DNA from: Fibrobacter succinogenes
Lineage (GTDB): Bacteria; Fibrobacterota; Fibrobacteria; Fibrobacterales; Fibrobacteraceae
Direction: 5' to 3'
Assembly (NCBI GenBank): GCA_902800815.1
Contig: CADCGB010000008.1
Span: 1 to 64,000 of the forward strand
Length of the DNA: 64,000 nt
The notes under the pieces are model-generated. The model was given only the letters and a program-made list of their open reading frames with translations, searched no databases and had not been told where the DNA came from. Each line of letters opens with the position of its first letter. Within the stretch, counting starts at the first letter, position 1. Shown here piece by piece: positions 17,361 to 24,818 of the stretch. A program made the translations under genes and the position numbers.

Positions 17361-17600
17361 TTAAGCCTTCTTGGCTTCGATGAAGGCGACCACGTCAGCA
17401 ACCTTCTGGAACTTTTCGGCGTCAGAATCGAGGATTTCGACTTCGAATTCGTCTTCGATAGCCATCACGAGTTCGACGCGATCGAGAGAGTCAGCACCGA
17501 GATCGTTGCCGAATTCGGATTCGGGCTTCACGTCTTCGGCCTTAACGCCCAGCTTGTCAACGATAACAGCGGTGACCTTCTTGAAAATTTCTTCGTTCAT
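17361..17600 (-). CDS. acpP: acyl carrier protein
   Basis: A 79-residue acidic protein that carries growing acyl chains on phosphopantetheine. The attachment Ser is S38 in GADSLD. The usual helix II (RVELVMAIEDEFEVEI) follows directly. ATG 17600 is chosen over 17612 because GGAG lies six bases before it. It is downstream of fabG with a gap of about 50 bases, the standard order in fatty-acid synthesis clusters. Confidence 0.97.
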   Translation of the reverse strand: MNEEIFKKVTAVIVDKLGVKAEDVKPESEFGNDLGADSLDRVELVMAIEDEFEVEILDSDAEKFQKVADVVAFIEAKKA

Positions 17601-17651
17601 TGTAATCTCCATTTGGATTGATTGTTTGATTTAAAATTTAGTAAAAAACGC

Positions 17652-18392
17652 CTAGGCGTTCAACCCCCCGTCAACCCCCAGAATCTGGCCTGTGATGTAG
17701 CAGGCATCATCGGAGGCCAAAAAAGCGACCGCATTGGCCACATCTTCGGGCTTTCCGATACGTCCGAGGGGGATCTGGGCTGCATATTTTTCCTTGGTAG
17801 CGTCATCCATCGCGGCGGTCATGTCCGTCCCGATAAAGCCGGGGGCGATGGCGTTCACGGTAATGCCACGGGAGGCAAATTCCCTGGAATTCGAGCGGGT
17901 CATACCGATAATGCCCGCCTTGGCGGCGGCGTAGTTGGCCTGGCCGGCCTGTCCACGCAGGGCGTTGATGCTCGAAATATTGATGATTCGGCCGGTTCGC
18001 TTGCCCATCATGGTACGGGCGACGGCACGGGTGCAAAGGAACACGGAACGCAGGTTCGTGGCGATCACGGCGTCAAATTCCTCGTCCTTCATGCGCATCA
18101 GGAGGCCGTCACGGGTAATACCGGCGTTGTTGACCAGGATATCGACCGTGCCCATGTCCTCGATAATCTGCTTGAAGACCGTCTGGACCGTCTCGGAGTC
18201 GGCAACGTTGCAAGCGTAGCTCTTGACCTGCACCCCAAGTTCGGCGGAAAGTTTGGCCGCCAGGTCTTCCTTGACCGAGGTGGAAAGGATGGCGACGTCG
18301 GCACCCTCGCTGGCGAGCTTGGTCGCAATGGCGAGACCGATACCGCGGGAAGCACCCGTCACAATGGCTTTTTTACCTGTAAGTTTACCCAT
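17652..18392 (-). CDS. fabG: 3-oxoacyl-ACP reductase
   Basis: NADPH-dependent reduction of 3-ketoacyl-ACP in fatty-acid elongation. A classical short-chain dehydrogenase: cofactor loop TGASRGIG (13-20), NNAG (88-91), catalytic S141, Y154 and K158 in the SxxALRGQAGQANYAAAK segment, and PGFIGTDMT. At 246 residues it has the standard length and ends VDGGLNA. It starts four bases after the fabD stop codon, so the two are translated from one message. Confidence 0.97.
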   Translation of the reverse strand: MGKLTGKKAIVTGASRGIGLAIATKLASEGADVAILSTSVKEDLAAKLSAELGVQVKSYACNVADSETVQTVFKQIIEDMGTVDILVNNAGITRDGLLMRMKDEEFDAVIATNLRSVFLCTRAVARTMMGKRTGRIINISSINALRGQAGQANYAAAKAGIIGMTRSNSREFASRGITVNAIAPGFIGTDMTAAMDDATKEKYAAQIPLGRIGKPEDVANAVAFLASDDACYITGQILGVDGGLNA

Positions 18393-18396
18393 TTTA

Positions 18397-19317
18397 CTAC
18401 CCCTTTAAAGCCTGGAAGGCTTCGATGGTTTCGACCGGCGTGACCTTCACGTCGCGGCTAATCTTGCGCATGAGGCCCATGAGCACCTTGCCCGAGCCCA
18501 CTTCCACGCCCTGGGTAACCCCGAGGGAGATGGCCTTGTTCATGCAGTCGTTCCAGCGGACCGGAGACACCAGTTGGCGCACCAGCAGGTCGGCAATTTC
18601 GCTGCCCTTGGTGACCGGCTCGGCAATCACATTGGCGATGACCGGCTTTTCCACGTCGTTGAACTTGGTCTTCGCAATGGCTTCGGCAAGGCCAGCCTGG
18701 GCGAACTGCATCAGCGGGCTGTGGAAGGCGCCGGAGACAGCGAGCGGAATGGCCTTGATACCGGCGGCACCGCAGTTTTCAACGAGCTTGTTCACACCGG
18801 CGACCGCACCGGACACCACAATCTGGCCCGGGCAGTTGATGTTCGCGGGCACCACGGCACCCACATCCTTCACGGCTTCGCAGAGTTCAAGAATCTTGGC
18901 TTCGTCCTGCCCCATGATGGCGGCCATCGCACCCGGGTTCTTGCTACCGGCGCTGGCCATGAGTTCGCCACGGGTACGCACCAAGCGCAAGCCCTCTTCA
19001 AAGCTGAAACCGCCGGCGGCGTAGATAGCGGAGTATTCACCGAGGGAGTGCCCGGCCACGTAGTCGAACGCAAAGCCTTCGGACTTCAAAAGTTCCATCA
19101 CCATGGCAGACACGGTAAAGAGGGCCGGCTGCGTGTTGTCGGTGCTCTTCAGAACTTCTTCGGGACCTTCGGCCATGAGCTTGGAAAGCGAGAAGCCGAG
19201 GATCTCGTCGGCCTGCACCATGATCTTCTTGGCAGGTTCGAAAGTGGAGGCGAGCGTCTGGCCCATGCCAACATACTGGGCACCCTGACCCGGGAAAAGC
19301 AAAATCGTCTTGGACAT
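18397..19317 (-). CDS. fabD: malonyl-CoA:ACP transacylase
   Basis: Transfers malonyl from CoA to ACP. Motifs are FPGQGAQYVGMG at residues 8-19, the nucleophile S91 in GHSLGEYSA, a conserved Arg near 116 (RLVRTRGELM) and the catalytic His in SGAFHSPLM near residue 200. Length 306 is standard. AAGGATTG stands just before ATG 19317 and a TAAATT box lies about 40 bases upstream, so this appears to be the first gene of a fabD-fabG-acpP unit. fabH, which commonly precedes fabD, is missing; a 343-base structured spacer stands there instead. Confidence 0.96.
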   Translation of the reverse strand: MSKTILLFPGQGAQYVGMGQTLASTFEPAKKIMVQADEILGFSLSKLMAEGPEEVLKSTDNTQPALFTVSAMVMELLKSEGFAFDYVAGHSLGEYSAIYAAGGFSFEEGLRLVRTRGELMASAGSKNPGAMAAIMGQDEAKILELCEAVKDVGAVVPANINCPGQIVVSGAVAGVNKLVENCGAAGIKAIPLAVSGAFHSPLMQFAQAGLAEAIAKTKFNDVEKPVIANVIAEPVTKGSEIADLLVRQLVSPVRWNDCMNKAISLGVTQGVEVGSGKVLMGLMRKISRDVKVTPVETIEAFQALKG

Positions 19318-19589
19318 TTCAATCCTTTGCGGAAACCCGCGTTTTAGTTCCCTCCAAATTTAAAAAAGTACCGCCCCGTTCCTAGGGGCAAAAGGTAAAA
19401 ACGCTCCAATCCCCCGCGAATAAAAGGAAAATAGAATGTTTTTGTAAGCAGGCGTCAAATGAGACTAGGGAGGGGCTCGTATGACGGCCCCTCCCTAAGA
19501 CCCTCCCGACGCGCACATAATTGCCTAGAACAAGGCAACAATCTTAGGGTTGCGGCAATTAAGTGACGCGCGCACACCTTCGGTGTGCA
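19318..19589. other. hairpin-rich intergenic region between plsX and fabD
   Basis: There is no ORF of note here. Three strong inverted repeats follow each other: AGGGAGGGGC with GCCCCTCCCT (19467-19496, ten perfect pairs, ten-base loop); a nested stem AATTGCC/GGCAATT with inner GCAAC/GTTGC (19519-19560), extended outside by CAC/GTG and GCG/CGC; and GCACACC/GGTGTGC (19570-19588). A smaller hairpin GCCCC/GGGGC is at 19373-19389, near the likely fabD promoter. The density is far above the surrounding spacers. It may be a structured RNA or the leader of fabD; the strand is not clear. Confidence 0.5.
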
Positions 19590-19622
19590 TATAAAAAAAG
19601 AAACGGAACCTTGCGGTTCCGT
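19590..19622 (-). terminator. terminator of plsX
   Basis: ACGGAACC, loop gcaa, GGTTCCGT, then TTTCTTTTTTT on the minus strand. Eight perfect pairs about 40 bases after the plsX stop codon. It ends the yceD-rpmF-plsX transcript before fabD. Confidence 0.9.
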
Positions 19623-19660
19623 CCCTAAAAGCCTTTTGCGGACAAACTAACTAAAGCCGA

Positions 19661-20644
19661 TTACTTGGCTTCGGCGGGTTCGTCCTTGATGGCGAGCAAG
19701 CGTTCGTTGACGTTCTTCGAGACACCCTTCTCGGCGTACTTGGCGGCAACCTCCACAGCCTTCTCGATTGCAAGGGCATCGGAGCGGCCGTGAGCGATGA
19801 TGCCCGTGCCGTTGAGGCCGAGGAGCAGGGCTCCACCCGTCATGCGGTAGTCCCACATCTCGTCGAAGCGACGGCCGTTGGGAGTATCGATAACACCGAA
19901 CATCTTCTTGTGCAGTTCGTAGAAGCCTTCAAGCATCTTCAAGACAACGTTGCCCGTAAAGCCGGAGGTAACCACCACGTCGGCGACACCTTCGATAAGC
20001 GTTTCGCCTTCGATGTTGCCGATGAAATTCACCGGGGCGGACTTCAACAGCTGGTGCGCTTCCTGGAGCACGGCCGGGCCCTTGTGTTCTTCTTCGCCCA
20101 TGTTGAGGAGGCCGACCTTCGGCTTCTCGTAACCGAAGTAGGTCTCAGCGAAGGCGGAACCCGCGATGGCGAAATCCACCAGCGTGGAGGCGCGTTCATC
20201 GACGTTCGCACCGGCATCGACCAGGATGATCGGGCGGTCGGCGGTCGGGATGACGCAGCCGATAGGCGGACGGCTGAACTTGTCGGTCGTACGGCCCAGA
20301 AGCATGAGGCAGCTAGCCATCATGGCACCGGAGTTACCGGCGCTCACGGAGGCATCGACCATACCCTTCTTCTGCAGGGCCACACAGGTCACCAGGCCGG
20401 AGTGTGGCTTGGTCTTGAGAACCTGAACAGGGTGTTCGTCCATGGCCACAGGATCCGGTGCATCGACCACGGAAATGCCTTTGCCAGCATAGCCAAGCTT
20501 TTCAAGCTTAGCCTTGACCACGGCCTCCGGTCCGCACAGGACCACGTGCAGGTTGGCGTTCTTATTGACTGCGTTTACCGCACCTTCAACAACGACGTCG
20601 GGGGCGAAATCGCCGCCCAGAGCATCAAGAGCAACTTTTACCAT
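19661..20644 (-). CDS. plsX: phosphate acyltransferase
   Basis: Makes acyl-phosphate from acyl-ACP for phosphatidic acid synthesis. The start of the protein (ALDALGGDFAPDVVVEGA) and the blocks SAGNSGAMMA, DAGANVD, LLNMGEEEHKG, TSGFTGNV and GLNGTGIIAHGRSDA are characteristic. 327 residues is normal. ATG 20644 is preferred to 20650 because AGGAG touches the latter and is six bases from the former. It follows rpmF by 36 bases, the standard gene order. Confidence 0.96.
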   Translation of the reverse strand: MVKVALDALGGDFAPDVVVEGAVNAVNKNANLHVVLCGPEAVVKAKLEKLGYAGKGISVVDAPDPVAMDEHPVQVLKTKPHSGLVTCVALQKKGMVDASVSAGNSGAMMASCLMLLGRTTDKFSRPPIGCVIPTADRPIILVDAGANVDERASTLVDFAIAGSAFAETYFGYEKPKVGLLNMGEEEHKGPAVLQEAHQLLKSAPVNFIGNIEGETLIEGVADVVVTSGFTGNVVLKMLEGFYELHKKMFGVIDTPNGRRFDEMWDYRMTGGALLLGLNGTGIIAHGRSDALAIEKAVEVAAKYAEKGVSKNVNERLLAIKDEPAEAK

Positions 20645-20680
20645 GAACATCTCCTTGCAACAAACGTTGCATTCAACGAA

Positions 20681-20869
20681 TTAGGCTTCGGCGTCCTTCA
20701 TGTTGACAACTTCGACACCATTGTAGTAGCCGCAAACCGGGCACACGCGGTGCGGGCGCTTTGCAGAACCGCAGTGGTCGCAGGTAGCCATCGCGGGCAC
20801 TTCCATCTTCCAGTGGGTGCGGCGCTTGTCACGACGGGCGGTCGAGGTTTTTCTTTTAGGTACTGCCAT
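20681..20869 (-). CDS. rpmF: 50S ribosomal protein L32
   Basis: A 62-residue ribosomal protein with the family N-terminus [10 protein letters not shown], the basic stretch [10 protein letters not shown] and a zinc-ribbon of two CxxC pairs ([17 protein letters not shown]). All four Cys are kept, so the zinc-binding form. It begins two bases after the stop codon of the upstream YceD-like gene. Confidence 0.97.
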   Translation of the reverse strand: MAVPKRKTSTARRDKRRTHWKMEVPAMATCDHCGSAKRPHRVCPVCGYYNGVEVVNMKDAEA

Positions 20870-20871
20870 TT

Positions 20872-21378
20872 TTAACTCCTATTTTCCATTTCCCAGCGCG
20901 GGTCCATGGGCTTTGCGGCCTCGTCGGAACCTTCGTCGGGCGGATTGTTTGATACAAAGATAAAATCTTCGTCAGGATTTTTCACGGGCGCGACCGGTTC
21001 TTGCAGTAAAACCAGCTGTCGGATGCACTCGGATACATCTACGAAGTCCTGCCCCTGGGGGATCTTGTAGGCGAAGACATCTGCATCGTCCTCGTCCAGC
21101 TCCTGCTTTGCGATGGGGAGCCTCTCGACCTCCGCCACGATTTCGGTCGTAAACGGGCGGTCGAACAAGTCCAGCGTCCTGGAACAGGTCAGAGTTTGCA
21201 CTCCGGAGAGCGTACCGGTCACGAGACACTTACCGGGGCCTTCGGGGCTCACCAGCACCTCGGCTACCAGATCGCCCTTGAGGTGCAGTTCGTCGAAGAT
21301 TTCGGGAGCGTCGGCATGGGACCAGACTGCTCGGCGGTCTTCGGGTTCAGTAAGTTTCTGTGCGATATCGATTCTCAA
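20872..21378 (-). CDS. YceD/DUF177 family protein
   Basis: DUF177 proteins almost always sit directly before rpmF; the E. coli member YceD is linked to 23S rRNA/ribosome maturation. The family pattern is visible: [26 protein letters not shown] near residues 55-80 (a Cys-R-C-L-like core with one Cys), then the [19 protein letters not shown] segment near 115-135. Length 168 is normal. The likely start is TTG 21378, because the family starts there and no ATG is near; a TAAATT box is nine bases upstream and there is no Shine-Dalgarno site. Confidence 0.85.
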   Translation of the reverse strand: MRIDIAQKLTEPEDRRAVWSHADAPEIFDELHLKGDLVAEVLVSPEGPGKCLVTGTLSGVQTLTCSRTLDLFDRPFTTEIVAEVERLPIAKQELDEDDADVFAYKIPQGQDFVDVSECIRQLVLLQEPVAPVKNPDEDFIFVSNNPPDEGSDEAAKPMDPRWEMENRS

Positions 21379-21485
21379 AGTGGCCCAAATTTAATAAAAA
21401 ACAAGCCTGATTTCAATAATCAAGGTATTACATTTAGGTATAAAAGGCTTGCGGGAGGGGCCCCAGCCCGGAGTTCTAGTCTGTT

Positions 21486-21956
21486 CTATTTGCTCGGGTC
21501 GGGCTGGTCCCAGGGGTAGGCCAGGACCGCAGAATCGGGCGGCATCACGGGTATCATGACCTCAGTCGGGAAGTATTCCGTAGTCGTGGTAACGTATTCC
21601 AGGGGTAGCAGCAGCCCGGCAGCCAAGCCCATCGGCGTCCCGACCGCCTTGACCGCGACCTTGGTCGCGCTCTCGGTCGTCCCCCTGCGCAGAATGGTCT
21701 GCGTGCTATACCCGCCATCGCCGCGGTGAATCACCGCCTCCCCATACACGACGCCGTTCTTTTCGGCCTCCAGGTACATCTCGTCGCCACCGGCAACCGG
21801 GACATGGCAGTTCCTGGAGTCGTTGCAGACCTTCTTGCCGTTACTGTATATGGCGTACCCCTCGTGGGCATCGTCCACCTCAACCTTCACGGTCGCACAG
21901 CCATACAGGGCGGCACTGCCAGCAAGCATCGCGAGTGTCAAGAGGAGCCTTTTCAT
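21486..21956 (-). CDS. lipoprotein of unknown function (156 aa)
   Basis: A signal peptide with lipobox LYGC (Cys at about residue 20) leads to a 136-residue mature protein. It has a PEGA-like feel (GYAIYSNGKKVCNDSRNCHVPVAGG), with a Cys pair near residues 44-50 and a Gly/Leu hydrophobic stretch near 110-118. The start ATG overlaps the stop codon of the upstream lipoprotein gene (ATGA), so the two are translationally coupled and probably act together in the envelope. I do not recognise the family. Confidence 0.65.
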   Translation of the reverse strand: MKRLLLTLAMLAGSAALYGCATVKVEVDDAHEGYAIYSNGKKVCNDSRNCHVPVAGGDEMYLEAEKNGVVYGEAVIHRGDGGYSTQTILRRGTTESATKVAVKAVGTPMGLAAGLLLPLEYVTTTTEYFPTEVMIPVMPPDSAVLAYPWDQPDPSK

Positions 21957-22321
21957 CGGATCTTCTCCTTCGAGACGCGGCTCACGATGGGGATGAATTC
22001 GTTCGGGTCGTACGCGATATGGCGGTAAACCCAGATGAGGGAATTGTCCTTCGACTCGCGCATCTCGAACACGACAACGACACCCGCCGTATCGCGAACC
22101 AGCTGCAGTTGCAGTTTGCGGTCACTCTGCCGCTCGTCTTCGACCAGGGTTACGTTGTCATCGATGGCCACGTACTGCTTGGTCAGCACACGCAGGCGCT
22201 CGCCGTAATCCGGGTGCACTCCCTCTACCTGCACCGGGGGCATGTACACCTTGGAACACCCGCAAAGCATTGCGGTGCAAAACAGCATAGCCATAAAAAC
22301 AACGCGAACAGACAAATTCAT
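21953..22321 (-). CDS. lipoprotein of unknown function (122 aa)
   Basis: ATG 22321 is chosen because GGAG lies three to four bases before it and the signal peptide starts there (MNLSVRVVFMAM, lipobox LCGC). The frame extends to 22387 but the extra residues are not signal-like. The mature part of about 100 residues has no motif I know; VTLVEDERQSDRKLQLQLVRDT suggests beta strands. It overlaps the next lipoprotein by four bases (ATGA). A ctatatt box lies just before the ribosome-binding site. Confidence 0.6.
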   Translation of the reverse strand: MNLSVRVVFMAMLFCTAMLCGCSKVYMPPVQVEGVHPDYGERLRVLTKQYVAIDDNVTLVEDERQSDRKLQLQLVRDTAGVVVVFEMRESKDNSLIWVYRHIAYDPNEFIPIVSRVSKEKIR

Positions 22322-22415
22322 AGACTCCAATATAGAATTATAGAGCGACCTGGCCGCGTTTTTTCGCATGTTTCGGACAATCGGCATTTTTTACGGACAA
22401 AGGGCACGAACGGCT

Positions 22416-23732
22416 TTACTTTTCCACGACGGAGCCGGAGAGTTCGCGGAAGTCGTCCTTCTTGTAGAGCGTCACTCCGGGCGACACGATGTGGAATACC
22501 GACTGTTCGGCAAGAGTATCGAGGTTGAACCTGAAGGAATCCAGACGGATGCGGTAGCTGTCCACCGTATTGTCGAACGAGACCACATAGGGTGGACGCG
22601 CAAGTTCCCCGCGCATGAACATACGGTGGAGCGCGCAGCCTACCTCGTCGTTTACCACGACCCAGGCATCGACATCGTGCGGGGCGCTACCCGCAAGACG
22701 CGCAACAACCTCTTCGAAAAATGCCGGAGGTTCCTTGCTAAACTCGAACGGACTCGCGCGTTCGGCATCCACCGCCTCAAAAACATTCAGGCCCGATTTC
22801 TTGAGCCCGTTCAGGCGGTCGATGGACCAGGAACTCAAATGGTACGGCGATATGTAGGCAACATTCGTACAGCCGCGTTCACGCAAGAAACGCCCCACCG
22901 CCCTTCCCGGGAACTCACCGAAGGCAAGGTTGAAGAAGGCGTACCGCGGTTCTTTCTTGAGGGCGCGCGGGATTTCAGAAAGCGGGTGTTCCCACCAGAC
23001 CGATATGGGGAACCGAGTCCTTGCAAAATGCATAAAGAGGCGGCCCGGTTTAAAGACGAGCATCGTAGAAAGTATCGCCCCGAAGGCATCGCGGAACGTT
23101 TCCGGCGCAACGGCCTTGCCCGCACTGTCGAGGAACCGGCCCGAATCCTCATGGTACCCAAGAACGTGCACACGCAACTTTCGCTTCTCGGCCTCGGCGT
23201 ACACCTTCTGCATAAATTCCAGTTCACGCTCCCCCAGGCAGTAGAAATCCCCCGTTGGGTTAGCGCGCATTACCAGCAATATCTCCTTCGCCTTCGGGGC
23301 ATGCGCCGTGCGGAAAAAGAACCGCCCGCGGCCGCGGCGCGAAAGAATTCCAACCGCCTGCAACTTCTCGAGGGTACGCCGCATGGAGCCGACCGAGGTT
23401 TCGTACTGCGAACAAAGTTCCTTGATGGTCGGGAGAGGGGCATCGGTCGCAAAGCGCCCGGATTTCCAGTCCTCCTGCAGCAGGCGTTCCAGCCGTTCCA
23501 CCACCTGCTCGCGCACGGGCGGCTCCGGCAAGGCGACCTTGACGGCGCCCCAGAAATACCCGTTGCCCTGCTCGCCATGAATCTTCTTCTTGTCAATGAG
23601 TTTGCGGTAGGCGCGAAACACGGTACACGTCGACGCAGAGAGCTGCTCCGACACGCTGCGCACCGATGGCAGGCGATCACCTTCCCTGAAGTTCGAGGAC
23701 TCCAGCCACTTGCAGATTTCATTTACCGTCAT
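22416..23732 (-). CDS. GntR-type regulator with two winged helices and a periplasmic-binding-type sensor domain
   Basis: ATG 23732 has AGGAGG at four bases. Residues 1-65 form a GntR winged helix (LPSVRSVSEQLSASTCTVFRAYR). A second, related one is at about 75-140 (LPTIKELCSQYETSVGSMRRTLEKL). The rest, to residue 438, resembles the LacI/periplasmic-binding sensor fold found in AraR-like regulators (VVNDEVGCALHRM, VVSFDN near 370-390). Two DNA-binding units in tandem is unusual. The gene is divergent from the GH26 enzyme gene with 152 bases between them, and a pair of GTG-N3-CAC sites lies in that spacer, so it probably controls the mannanase and itself in response to a sugar. This regulatory link is inference. 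Confidence 0.8.
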   Translation of the reverse strand: MTVNEICKWLESSNFREGDRLPSVRSVSEQLSASTCTVFRAYRKLIDKKKIHGEQGNGYFWGAVKVALPEPPVREQVVERLERLLQEDWKSGRFATDAPLPTIKELCSQYETSVGSMRRTLEKLQAVGILSRRGRGRFFFRTAHAPKAKEILLVMRANPTGDFYCLGERELEFMQKVYAEAEKRKLRVHVLGYHEDSGRFLDSAGKAVAPETFRDAFGAILSTMLVFKPGRLFMHFARTRFPISVWWEHPLSEIPRALKKEPRYAFFNLAFGEFPGRAVGRFLRERGCTNVAYISPYHLSSWSIDRLNGLKKSGLNVFEAVDAERASPFEFSKEPPAFFEEVVARLAGSAPHDVDAWVVVNDEVGCALHRMFMRGELARPPYVVSFDNTVDSYRIRLDSFRFNLDTLAEQSVFHIVSPGVTLYKKDDFRELSGSVVEK

Positions 23733-23769
23733 TGCGCCTCCTTTTTTCGCGCCCGCGAGAATGACAAAA

Positions 23770-23798
23770 GTGCGACACATCACACAGACGTGCAACAC
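23770..23798. promoter_or_regulatory. candidate tandem operator of the GntR regulator
   Basis: GTGCGACAC (23770-23778) and GTGCAACAC (23790-23798) differ at one base and start 20 bp apart, two helical turns. Each is a GTG-N3-CAC pseudo-palindrome. They lie between the regulator and the GH26 gene, suitable for a protein with two DNA-binding domains or a dimer. Confidence 0.45.
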
Positions 23799-23884
23799 TA
23801 GATACACTTTGGAAAATAATAAAAAAACGCGCCCTTCGCCAACAGCAAACGAAAAAATATCTTTACCCTAACACCGGAGGTTAC

Positions 23885-24748
23885 ATGCAAAAAACAATCC
23901 AGATAGGGGCATGGGTTGGCGGTAACGGACAGTATCCGCAACCCACGGCAGGCAACATCCAGGCATTCCAGGCTCTCCAGGGAGGTCGTGCAGAACTCGT
24001 GAGCCTGTTCGCACTGTTCGATATAAACACATGGGACTGGGTAGAGCCATTCGCCGAAACGGCACGCGAGAACGGGTCAACGCTCGTTATCACGTGGATG
24101 CCAATCGGCTACAGTGCACGCAAAATCAATGACGGGGAGGCCGACCCCTACATACGCCATTTCGCAAAGGGCGTCAAGAAGTACGGCTACGAAATCTGGC
24201 TCCGCCCGCTACACGAGGCGAACGGGGACTGGTACGACTGGGGCGTGGGCAAGCTCGGCGCAGGCAACACCGACGCGGACGTCGCCGAAGCCTTCCGGCA
24301 CATCGTAGGGATTTTCCGCGAGGAATCCGTCAAGAACGTCAAGTGGGTGTGGACGACTAATTCTTCGAACGTGGGTGAAAACACGACCTTCACGGGAACC
24401 TACCCCGGCGACGACTTCGTGGACTACATCTCCATCGACGGCTACAACTGGGGCGACAAGAAATGCTGGTCCCGCTGGAAGAGCTTCTCGGAAGTCTTCC
24501 GGAAGTCGTACAACGCGCTCGCGGGCATCGACAAGCCGATGTTTATCGCCGAGACGTCGTGCACGGAATCGGGCGGGAACAAGGCAGAATGGATAACCGA
24601 CATGTTCAGGGTGCTGCCCGTGGAATTCCCGAGGATTTCCGCCGTCATGTGGTTCAACCAGAGCAAGAGCTTCGAGGCGGACTGGGCGCTCGATACGTCG
24701 AGTGCGGCAGTGGATGCCTGGAAGAACGGGATAGCGGCTCTTTCCTGA
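23885..24748 (+). CDS. glycoside hydrolase family 26 (beta-mannanase-like), no signal peptide
   Basis: GH26 retaining hydrolases cut beta-mannans or related beta-glycans. Here the acid/base Glu is E111 in RPLHEANGDWYDWG and the nucleophile Glu is E223 in FIAETSCTESGG, both in typical context; WVWTTNSSN and VDYISIDGYNWG are further family blocks. The 287 residues are only the catalytic barrel: no carbohydrate-binding module and no signal peptide, so the enzyme would act in the cytoplasm on imported oligosaccharides or be exported another way. ATG 23885 follows GGAGG by a few bases. A terminator follows. It is divergent from a GntR regulator. Confidence 0.88.
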   Translation: MQKTIQIGAWVGGNGQYPQPTAGNIQAFQALQGGRAELVSLFALFDINTWDWVEPFAETARENGSTLVITWMPIGYSARKINDGEADPYIRHFAKGVKKYGYEIWLRPLHEANGDWYDWGVGKLGAGNTDADVAEAFRHIVGIFREESVKNVKWVWTTNSSNVGENTTFTGTYPGDDFVDYISIDGYNWGDKKCWSRWKSFSEVFRKSYNALAGIDKPMFIAETSCTESGGNKAEWITDMFRVLPVEFPRISAVMWFNQSKSFEADWALDTSSAAVDAWKNGIAALS

Positions 24749-24765
24749 CTTTTTTCAAAGCAAAC

Positions 24766-24798
24766 TAAAAAAACGGGCGCCAAGGCGTCCGTTTTTAA
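24766..24798 (+). terminator. terminator between convergent genes
   Basis: ACGGGCGCC pairs with GGCGTCCGT around a two-to-three-base loop, flanked by seven A and five T. It can serve the GH26 gene on plus and the lipoprotein gene on minus. Confidence 0.8.
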
Positions 24799-24818
24799 TT
24801 TTTTGCGATTGCCGCGAA

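Noticed and set aside
19519..19576. Nested inverted repeat considered as an integron attC site
   Set aside because: It lacks the R-box sequences (GTTRRRY and RYYYAAC) at the ends, and there is no cassette structure around it.
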